From NCBI GenBank assembly GCA_963978895.1, contig OZ022238.1, positions 24,092,515-24,156,514 of the forward strand: DNA of 64,000 bases, written 5' to 3'. The DNA is from Erpobdella octoculata. Lineage: Eukaryota; Annelida; Clitellata; Hirudinida; Erpobdellidae. The notes beneath the pieces were generated by a model, which was not told the DNA's origin, did no database searches, and was given only the letters and a program-made list of their open reading frames with translations. Positions 56,901-64,000 of the stretch are shown in pieces (position 1 is the first letter of the stretch; each line of letters begins with the position of its first letter). Both the position numbers and the translations under genes were made by a program.

Positions 56901-58221
56901 TCAAAGGTGAGAAAGGGTCCTTGCAAAGGCAGCCATTTATAGGCGCCTACTCTGTTAGCAATGCGAGTGAACTCCTTGCTTAAGGGAGTTACGCTGGTGA
57001 CGCCGGTGAGATTCGAACTGCTGACCTAATGATCGAAAGGCGAACGCTCTACCGCTCTGCCACCAGCGCCGAATATGCACAAGATGCTATGACTTATATG
57101 CACAAGATGCTATGACTTATGTCAGCCAGATTTATTTATTACTTTCACATGCAACCCAAATGGAAAGAAATCTCAAATCTGTTATTACCTGGCAAATCCT
57201 GTTGACACTTCTACTGGCCTCATTTCGTTTCCACCAAATTTTTGTCAATTCACAATGTCAAAAGAAGAATTAATTTTTAAATTGTTCTTGAACATTGGTG
57301 AAAATTTAGAAAAACATGCTTGGTTGAGCAAACAAACCATTTTAGCTGCGAACAAAATAAGGATGTAGATGATTTAAATATAACAATTCAGAGTGAATTA
57401 ATGGACAAATTCATTCATTCAAGCCGATTGATTCCATTACTGATCCAAATGAGGTCGTCAACTATCCAACTGAATTTTTAAATTAACCTGATTTGCCAGG
57501 ATTACCGCCACAGAATTTACACCTCATGGTTGGATCGGTGATTATCATGCTACAAAATCTATATCAACCAAAATTGTGCAACGGAACATGGCTCGCTGTT
57601 AAGAAACTTATGAAAAATTTGATTGAGGTTACTATAATTATAGGAAAGCTCAAAGGCGAAGATGTGCTTATTCCAAGAACACCAACTGATTTTCTTTTTG
57701 AATTTAAACGTGTCCAGTTTTGGGTGTGTCTGGCATTCGCAATGACGATTAATTAATCCCAAGGTCAATCGTAAGAAGTGTGTGGAATAAACCTTGAATT
57801 CCCGTGTTTTTCCCATGGGCAGTTGTATGTAACTTGCTCGAGAGTCTGCTGCAAACCACCAGCGCTATTTGTTCTGTGTACAGATGGAAAAATTAAAAAC
57901 ATTGTTCACTATAAGGCATTACATTAGAGTGCCTACGTGCGATTGAATATTTTTATTTTAACTAATTTTATTTTATTACACAGAGGTTTAGTGAACGGTA
58001 ACTTTGTATTCATTTAATTTATTAGGTTCACCATCCATTAGGCTCAACAATAACATTCAATTTGATGTCAATAAATATTTAAAAAATAATCTCAATTGCC
58101 TCATTTCAACTGATTCTAAAATGGCCGGACAACATGTGTGTTTTTAATTTCAATTCTAAACTGAACAAGCTATTTGCATAAAAAACCAAAAAAGTACTCA
58201 GGCGACGCCGGGTTGCCAGCT

Positions 58222-58292
<71 letters not shown>

Positions 58293-59156
58293 TTATATAT
58301 ATACAGTAGGACCTCGCTTATACGACCCCCGCTATACGACTTTGGTGCTTATATGACCTGAAAATTGTGCACGGATTGAAATATCCCTACTCTTCCATAG
58401 TAATCTGTTTCTGTTATGCGACAAACTCTGACCAACGACCTTGTTTTTGTGGCATTATTTGCATAAATAAGTCTATTAAGCGACCTGCCCTTGAAATTGA
58501 TTGTGGGTTTGTGTAATAAAAGCCAGTGGGATTTTGTTAATTTTCACGTTCCTTTGGACTATCTACTCTTCAGTAACCAATACTGTTGTTCAGACCAAAC
58601 CAACTTTATATTTTGGTCCATGTGATGTCAAAAATTCTACATAGGCTCTAGAGTTCGATGATGATATGGTAGACGAATCCTGGCGGGAGTCAATTTGAAG
58701 AGTATGTCAGTTGTGATGCTAATGAGCCAAAAATTTTGAATGTCCGGGGTGTCCCAGTTGTTGTTGAACAAGAAGAGGAAAACATTGAAGAAATTAATTC
58801 AAAAGATTCGGATGATGAATTCATTAGCAGTCAAACTGCAATTTTATATGTTAATAGGCTTTTAAAGTATGCTTGTAAGCACGACAATAATACGCTAGCT
58901 AGTCATCTCATTAAAGCGTCTTTGGAGTTGTGTAGTGTTAAATTAAATAATTTAAAACAACAAACAATCTGGAACTATTTTAAATTATATTTTTCAGTCA
59001 TCTGTTAGTTGATTTAAAAAACTACTGATTACTCTTTGTTGTCTGTATATGTAATTCTGAAAAAAATGTGACTTTTTCTCTTATGCGACTCACCCACGTA
59101 TGCGACAGATTTTACGTGGCAATGGAGAAATCGCATAAGAGAGGTTCTACTGTATT

Positions 59157-59196
<40 letters not shown>

Positions 59197-60548
59197 TATT
59201 TGTCAACATATCTGCATAATGAAATGAAATGTCAACAGGGAGACTACTATTAAGCAATGCTTGTAGTGTAGCCACCCTTTACAAAAATGACACAAAAAAA
59301 TCAAATATAAACACAATGCTCAGTTTTTCAAAGAAACGATTCTAAATTATGTTCACAAATAAATTTCTTGACAAAAATTTTAAAAATGTGAACTGAAGAT
59401 ACACATCTGATGTCTTCTGGTAAAATGTTCCATAATTTTGGTCCAATGACTTAAACACTTGTATAAAGTATTTTCAATCTGCAGTAAGATAAATGAAAGA
59501 TACCTGTATGTCTTGTTTGTCTATTCTTTATATCTGATGATAACATAAAATTATCAAAGACAGGGCAATGCATAATATTATTAATGAGCTTAAACATGAA
59601 AACCAAGATGCTATAGCAATGAATCCAATAGATTTGCTTATTTTTCTTCTAACCGCATTTATATGATCTGTCCAAGACGAACTTTCCATAATGGTAACAC
59701 CAAGAAACTTTGTGAACCCCACTCTAGGCAGTGAAGTTCCACCATATTCAATACGAAATAGAGGAAGAGCATTTAATTTAATTTTTGGTCCAAATATCAT
59801 GTAGTTTGTTTTGCTGATGTTAATTTTGAGACGATTTGCAGAGAACCACTGAGAAAATTTCACTAATTCAATGTTCATCACAGCTGTAACTTCATCTATA
59901 GAATTTCCAGAATAAAACAAATATATATATATATATATATAGTTTGATCAATGATTTACATTTATACTGTTTCCCATAAAAGAAATTGAAAATGATCATC
60001 TTCTTGCATTTTGAGGTCAAAAACATGGCAGATTCCTTTCAGGTGAACTGCGATACAATATTGTAGAAATGGCAGCGATTACTCGCTATGTTCCACTAAT
60101 GACTAATGAACAAAGAATCATTTACGACCGCATTACACTGGCAGTTTTGGAAGGACATGGTGGATTCTTTTTTTTGGATGCACCAGGTGGAACTGGGAAA
60201 ACATTTCTCACTTCTCTAATTCTCGCCGAAATACGATCAAATAATGGCGTAGCTTTGGCCGTTGCATCGTCTGGCATTGCACCAATTTTATTGGATGGAG
60301 GCAGAACAGCTCATTCAGCACTTAAGCTGCCACTGAATATTAAAAATAACCTAGAAGCAATGTGCAACATAAACAAGTAAAGATGAAATATTAATTTTAA
60401 AAAAATGCTTTGATTTGCCTCTAAGCAAATTACATGTTTAAATTAGTAAACGCTATTGGAAACTCGGACTTCGATGCGAAATATCGATCGCCAGAGCTTT
60501 GTGGCCGGTTGTCAAACAATTTTATTAGTTGCTAGATGGTAGGAATTA

Positions 60549-60636
<88 letters not shown>

Positions 60637-61852
60637 CTTGTGTCATAGTGTTTGAAATTGAACTCCTCCGAAACTGCTGAACTGATTTTTATGAAATTTT
60701 TAGTGTACATTTGGTAGGTCTGAAGATAGGGGTAGGCTATTTATTGATAGATTTGCTGCAACCTCAAACCGCTACAAAAACTTTTAATTAAATAAACTTG
60801 GATTTGGATTTATAGTTTTAAATGAATTTTTTAATATTAAGGTGTGTTGTTTTCCTGCGGTTGAGTTTTATACCGAAGTTAGACAAATTATTGAGGAAAA
60901 TGTGTATAGTAAGAACACAAAAGTGTGTTAAAACTCAAACACTATATATATATATATATATATATATCTATATATATATATAAATGAATGTTTGTATATA
61001 TGTATTTATATATTCATGTCCTTTATGCATTGCTACACCATTCATCCGATCGTAATGAAATTTTCACACAACCTTGAGAGTCAAGGGGAATCAAATATAG
61101 AGAAAATTTTTTTGAAATCCGTCACAAAATGACCGGAGCGGAGCGGGAACTATATGTATATGTATGTGCGTATGTATGTGTGTATGTATGTATTGTATGT
61201 GCATGTATGTGTGTCTGTGTCTGTGTTTATGTATGTACTAGCGGAGATACCCGGCGTTGCCCGGGTTTTTTAGAGGTTTTTCTAATGTTTGTCTCTTTCT
61301 CTCCCGTTTCCTTTTCCACTTGCTTTCCCACTCCTGTTCGCTTTCCCGTTTTCGGTCGTTTTCCCGCTGCCGGTCGCATTCCCGCTCCCGCGCGCTGTCC
61401 GTTCCGGGTCGCATTCCCGCTCCCACTCACTGTCCGTTCCGGGTCGCTTTCCCGTTTCTATAATAGACAAACTAACCCACAAACATTCATATATATATAT
61501 AGTCTTAGCAAATCTATTTTATGTTTTATAGGCTAACAGAAGTTATGAAAGAATGGAAAAGAGAAAATGAGCGTGAACGGGAACGGGAGAACAACCGTGA
61601 CCGGGAATGGGAGAGCAAGCATGACCGGGAACGGGAGAGCAAGCGTGAGCGGGAACGGGAAAGCGACCGAGAACGGGAAAGCGACCGGGAACGCGGAAAG
61701 CGACTGGAATCGGGAGAGCAAGCTTGGAAGGAAACGCGAGCAAGAGAGAAAATCGATAACAAAACTGGAAAGTGGAGAAGGAAACGGGAGCGAGAGGGAC
61801 AAACAGAAAAACCTCTAAAAACCCCGGGCAACGCCGGGTAACCCCGCTAGTA

Positions 61853-61899
<47 letters not shown>

Positions 61900-63587
61900 T
61901 GAAACAATAAAAAAATATGGTGGTTGCAAATTGGAGGAGGGGGGAAAGTTTAGCTATATTGTTATTTTTTACTGTTAAAATTTTTTTAAAATCTAAATCT
62001 ATGATTCCGTCTCTTATCTCAGGTGATAGAACATTTCAGTTTGTTCAAGGTGTTTTTTAATAAACAACCATGCTCTGAGTTGTTGTAGTGGATGTGCTTA
62101 TTCGCACTCTATGTGTTTATTCGCACTCGATGGGCTTATTCGCACTCGACGTTGCGCTGAAATAAACAAACAAATTACAAACAAACAACGTTGATGTGCT
62201 TATTCGCACTTGAGGCTGAAGCAAACAAATTACAAACAAACAACATTGCATGTTAATATCAGCGTTATAAAAAGAAGTTTCAACTTTTTTTGCTGGACCT
62301 GCCAGTGGAGGTCTAAATGTTTTTTTGAATTATATTTTGCTTTGAATTGGTTTGAAAAATTTGTTTAGTTAAAACTTCTAAGGGGGCGGTGGTCCCCTTA
62401 TCTGCCGCTGTATGTATGTATTGTATATTTTGTATCCATATTCCCAAAAAATAATTTTAGTTTGTTATTATTTAGTGGCGTTTCATTTGCAGTATGCCTG
62501 TTCACTTGTCATGTGGCATGTAGGAACCAAGTTGTTCTAAAGTGTCCCTCTCTGCAATTGGATGAAATCTTAGGAATCAGTCGAAGATTACTTTACGAAA
62601 CCACCGTCAATTCTCGTCCACGATTGGGCGTCTCTGTATGTTGTACATGATTATTCTTTCAAAAATTATGTTGTAGCTGATTGATTATTTCATATCATAC
62701 TAGAATTATCTGATGCGGCTTTGCTCGTGTAAAAACTTGAGAATAGAGCCCAGCACTTGTTGATTTTTGGGCCCTGCCCATTTCATGGGCTCAAAAGTCA
62801 TGATCTGGCCTAGCTGTTTCTTAATTGATACGAAACAGCTGATTTTGGCGACTGTGCGCAGTCGAAATGGGTTTTCGAAAGTTCGGAACAAAAGTTTTTT
62901 CAAAACTGATTAAGGCCGAACGTTCAGAAGAAAATTATTTCCGAAACAGAAAAAAAACCAAACATCAAACTTCCATTCTTAGTTAACTTACATTTTTTTC
63001 AAAAATAATAAACATTTATTGGTTTTTTTTATTGGTCTTATGTTTATATCTACGCAAGAGGCAAATTACAAAATTTGACTAATTAGAAAATAGAATCCCA
63101 CGCCTCATTTGCGAGTGGATGAATTGTCAAACACGAAGTTCGATTTCTAATAGTTATGTGTGTGAGTGAAGCTGATCTGAAAAAATATTTAAAATTGCTT
63201 TCTTTGTTGCACAAAGATGATGAAAATATTTATTTCCACATCAATTATGAATTTGCTTCTTAAAGACTGTTGGACTCATTTGTTAGTCATTTTTGTAACT
63301 GTTATTATTCTGAGTTTAAAAATTCAATATTGATGTCATTTTACAGCCACTAATAATAAAACCAATCAATATTATTGAAAACTTTATGGTAGATGTCTCA
63401 TGACAACAGCAACAAAGAAAACAAAAAATCAAAAGGAAAAAAAATGTCAGTCAACCTTAATTCAAATTGTACGAAGGTCGGGGAGCTGGAAGAAACTTAT
63501 TCAATTTCATCATGTGAATCACAGGAGGAGTTTGAACAGAGGATTCACTCATTTAATGACAACAGGTTTGGACTGTCTCTCAAGCTG
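51647..63587 (+). CDS. RASSF1/5-like gene, four exons (3' end beyond window)
   Basis: Exons: 51647-51981 (or to 51963), 53673-53796, 62493-62635 and 63393-63587. Phases agree at every junction. The first is an unconserved linker ([20 protein letters not shown] and onward). The second and third build a C1 zinc domain: [19 protein letters not shown], then YYHHCLQCP, then across the intron [17 protein letters not shown]. The spacing C-x2-C-x13-C-x2-C-x4-H-x2-C-x7-C is exact. Order and sequence match RASSF1A and RASSF5 (CKFTCHYRC in RASSF1). The fourth exon holds [18 protein letters not shown], matching the linker helix before the Ras-association domain. That domain and the SARAH domain should follow after 64000, and the first exon lies upstream. 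These proteins couple Ras-type GTPases to MST/Hippo kinases. Donors: AAG|GTGCTG, A|GTAAGG, TCT|GTATGT, CTG|GTAAGG. Confidence 0.85.
52030..52400 (+). repeat. Dispersed repeat, copy 3 of 3, in RASSF intron 1
   Basis: Shares 'tgtttgcttgcttg' and 'catccaatcgagttaaaatt' with 49915-50290. Confidence 0.5.
52797..52880 (+). mobile_element. tRNA-headed SINE fragment
   Basis: 'gcgccgtagcacagtggtga' (box A-like) and 'gtgggttcaaatctc' (box B) at tRNA spacing. It is joined directly to LINE coding sequence, so the body is missing or replaced by the LINE. Confidence 0.55.
52881..53270 (+). pseudogene. CR1/L2 reverse transcriptase fragment
   Basis: Reads [19 protein letters not shown], then [19 protein letters not shown] and, past a stop, [20 protein letters not shown] and [18 protein letters not shown]. 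This is the fingers region found in the LINE at 4586 (its YCSLDPSPTWIIKK and SYRPVSNLTF). It is truncated before the YADD. A ~100-bp degenerate direct repeat flanks it (about 52535-52640 and 53266-53345). Confidence 0.8.
53938..54325. mobile_element. Two Helitron 5' modules back to back (includes M5)
   Basis: From 53938 the plus strand reads 'aaaaatctcgtgtcatagtg' and 'actcctccgaaacggatgaa', a widespread Helitron 5' theme that recurs at 60634. From 54325 the minus strand reads TCTATATATATAAAAATGAA followed by the M1-type 5' module ('attacgatcggatgaatgg'). The inner ends are worn and no 3' ends remain. Confidence 0.6.
54906..55526. mobile_element. 621-bp hAT MITE inside the Helitron, with 8-bp target duplication
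   Basis: Ends TAAGGCTG and CAGCCTTA are inverted, and AGCTCTAT flanks both sides (54898-54905 and 55527-55534). Both subterminal regions are made of 'gccgattatgccgatta' repeats. The small frame at 55107-55322 has no recognisable function. The insertion splits the Helitron coding region, so the MITE is younger. Confidence 0.92.
56851..57070 (-). mobile_element. tRNA-headed SINE (family S1, copy 2)
   Basis: The reverse complement of the S1 SINE at 29131: it starts at 57070 with GGCGCTGGTGGCAGAGCGG and ends in a T-run (plus strand) at 56851-56861. It interrupts the Helitron text '[13 protein letters not shown]'. Only a 3-4-bp repeat ('cgaa') flanks it. Just downstream a 24-bp piece ('atgcacaagatgctatgact') is tandemly doubled. 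Confidence 0.85.
58224..58290. repeat. (TA)n microsatellite
   Basis: TA run between the Helitron 3' end and the Tigger-like element. Confidence 0.96.
58304..59152 (+). mobile_element. Deleted Tigger/pogo-like element with TA duplication
   Basis: Ends CAGTAGGACCTCGCTTATAC and (inverted) CAGTAGAACCTCTCTTATGC are followed inward by 'gcgactcacc / cgacccccgc' text, as in Tigger elements. TA flanks both sides. The ORF at 58736-59008 (acidic [17 protein letters not shown], then helices) matches the C-terminal tail of such transposases. The DNA-binding and DDE parts are deleted. Confidence 0.8.
59225..59925 (-). pseudogene. Jockey-type LINE reverse transcriptase C-terminus
   Basis: The minus-strand frame 59920-59528 reads [20 protein letters not shown] then [18 protein letters not shown], close to the 8155-8850 fragment, so both derive from one LINE family. 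Beyond a stop, a degraded C-terminus continues (text like '[11 protein letters not shown]') towards 59225. The 5' part is missing. Confidence 0.75.
59941..60385 (+). pseudogene. Helitron PIF1-type helicase N-terminal fragment
   Basis: The 103-codon frame from 60069 holds [20 protein letters not shown], the Walker A motif [15 protein letters not shown], and [20 protein letters not shown] (motif Ia region). It stops after 'AMCNINK', a natural intron or break position in such genes. It lies 2 kb after the element that contains only the helicase C-terminus, so it may be a fragment of a second Helitron or of a rearranged one. It is not a complete enzyme. Confidence 0.8.
60552..60632. repeat. (TA)n microsatellite
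   Basis: TA run abutting a Helitron 5' module. Confidence 0.97.
60634..60945 (+). mobile_element. Helitron 5' module, second type
   Basis: 'aatcttgtgtcatagtgttt' and 'aactcctccgaaactgctga' match 53945-54010. No 3' end remains before the next unit at 60967. Confidence 0.55.
60967..61850 (+). mobile_element. Minisatellite Helitron, copy M6
   Basis: It starts A|TCTATATATATATATAAATG and ends GGGTAACCCCGCTAG|T. The 5' module (60967-61150) matches M1 and M3, an inverted CTAG end lies at 61238, and two short inverted arms follow with only a few 18-bp units each. This 884-bp copy shows the same plan with contracted arrays, so unit number varies between copies. Confidence 0.78.
62090..62245 (+). repeat. 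Irregular repeats of 'gtgcttattcgcactc'
   Basis: Four to five copies of a 17-20-bp unit, plus a doubled 'acaaattacaaacaaacaac'. No function is evident. Confidence 0.75.
62700..62905 (-). mobile_element. Probable Helitron-like end in RASSF intron 3
   Basis: 'gatgcggctttgctcgtgt' at 62712 resembles the 'gtagcggcttcgctcgc' terminus at 33083. The 'ccatttcatgggctc' text following it is of the ggcccg-rich type seen in 33140-33450. Boundaries are not fixed. Confidence 0.35.
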
Positions 63588-63727
63588 GTAAGGAATTTTA
63601 TTTTATAATATTGGTATAAATGTTGCTGTTGCTATTAACATTAAAATTTTATTTGGACATTAACCCATATAAGCCGACAATCCTTTATAAAGGATCTATG
63701 TTAGACTAATTGCAAATTCTTAATTTT

Positions 63728-63820
63728 TCAAGATAATATCAGTGTTGCAATAAGATAATATCAGTGTTGCAATAAGATAATATCAGTGTTGCAATAAGAT
63801 AATATCAGTGTTGCAATAAA
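63728..63820. repeat. 22-bp tandem repeat (4 copies)
   Basis: Perfect copies of 'aagataatatcagtgttgca' plus 'at'. Young array in a RASSF intron. Confidence 0.93.
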
Positions 63821-63845
63821 AATCAATTATGTGATATCTATAGAA

Positions 63846-63972
63846 AACGATAGTATTTTCTGTTCTATTTATATTTTTCATGTTGGTTAAAATATAGATA
63901 CGTTTTGAAAACAATAGTATTTTTTGTTTTATTTATATTTTTCATGTTGGTTAAAATATAGATACGTTTTGA
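63846..63972. repeat. 64-bp tandem duplication
   Basis: Two adjacent copies containing 'tttttcatgttggttaaaat' and 'atagatacgttttga', almost identical. Confidence 0.93.
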
Positions 63973-64000
63973 AGTTCAATTGTTTTTTATGGAAACCGGA

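Larger units (their letters stand above)
54500..57930 (+). pseudogene. Helitron Rep/Hel protein remnants
   Basis: In order: [20 protein letters not shown] (about 54790-54850), typical of the region before the Helitron N domain; after the MITE, CRIFKL and a SFGANII segment (about 55550-55610); [20 protein letters not shown] and [20 protein letters not shown] (55995-56180); [20 protein letters not shown] and [16 protein letters not shown] (56590-56725); after the SINE, a '[17 protein letters not shown]' stretch; then 57490-57930 with [31 protein letters not shown] and [10 protein letters not shown], the helicase C-terminus (motif VI region). The HUH nuclease and motifs I-V are absent. Stops and shifts occur throughout. 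Confidence 0.85.
54340..58223 (+). mobile_element. Helitron derived from an autonomous element, internally deleted
   Basis: It starts A|TCTATATATATAAAAGAGA and ends GGTTGCCAGCTGG|T, with 'caggcgacgccggg' able to form the 3' hairpin. Coding remnants run in the expected order: N-terminal zinc-like segment, Helitron N-like domain, and the end of the PIF1-type helicase. A hAT MITE (54906-55526) and a SINE (56851-57070) have inserted later. The replication-initiator catalytic part and most of the helicase are deleted. It lies in RASSF intron 2. Confidence 0.8.

Overview
The window is AT-rich eukaryotic DNA from an invertebrate animal. The evidence is spliced genes with metazoan orthologues (a RASSF-type Ras-association protein and mitochondrial RBFA), GT-AG introns, tRNA-headed SINEs and several metazoan transposon superfamilies. 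The AT bias and repeat mix would fit a cnidarian such as a hydrozoan, but nothing here fixes the species. Most of the DNA is mobile-element debris, with many (TA)n and (TTA)n runs.

Layout. 1-4.4 kb: nested hAT elements, one 1.8-kb copy having a perfect 8-bp target duplication. 4.5-8.9 kb: a 5'-truncated LINE with a 761-codon open reverse transcriptase, then two older LINE remnants. 9-17.7 kb: gene-poor repeats, a 135-bp hAT MITE, a SINE and a small three-exon gene-like unit on the minus strand. 17.8-23.6 kb: the most unusual locus, on the minus strand. A tyrosine-recombinase exon with two C2H2-like fingers (19049-20800) lies next to a 168-bp tandem array in which every unit carries one phase-compatible exon of 72-81 bp. 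Two short leader exons and a terminal exon complete a gene. The phases also allow the array to be spliced into the recombinase. 24-32.3 kb: Gypsy and Copia remnants and a hAT element containing a nested element and a SINE. 33-35 kb: a minus-strand Helitron with 157-bp internal repeats. 37-39.6 kb: a 5'-truncated LINE with a 15-bp target duplication, followed by the last exon of RBFA.

40.7-46.6 kb: a cluster of non-autonomous Helitrons containing 18-bp GC-rich minisatellites in inverted arms. They flank a young gag-only LTR retrotransposon (41807-43781) with near-identical LTRs, a primer-binding site, a polypurine tract and one SAP-domain ORF. 46.7-51.4 kb: a YME1L/FtsH exon fragment, a possible two-exon minus-strand gene and a hAT element with a nested Helitron. 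51.6-63.6 kb: four exons of a RASSF1/5-like gene on the plus strand. Its C1 zinc-binding domain is split by an 8.7-kb intron holding a decayed autonomous Helitron, itself carrying a hAT MITE and a SINE, plus a Tigger-like element, LINE debris and another Helitron.

The host genes supported are RASSF-like and RBFA, and possibly the exon-array gene and the small minus-strand genes. All other coding sequence recognised is transposon-derived. Many Helitron ends abut (TA)n tracts, which suggests that these tracts are insertion targets or are extended by the elements.
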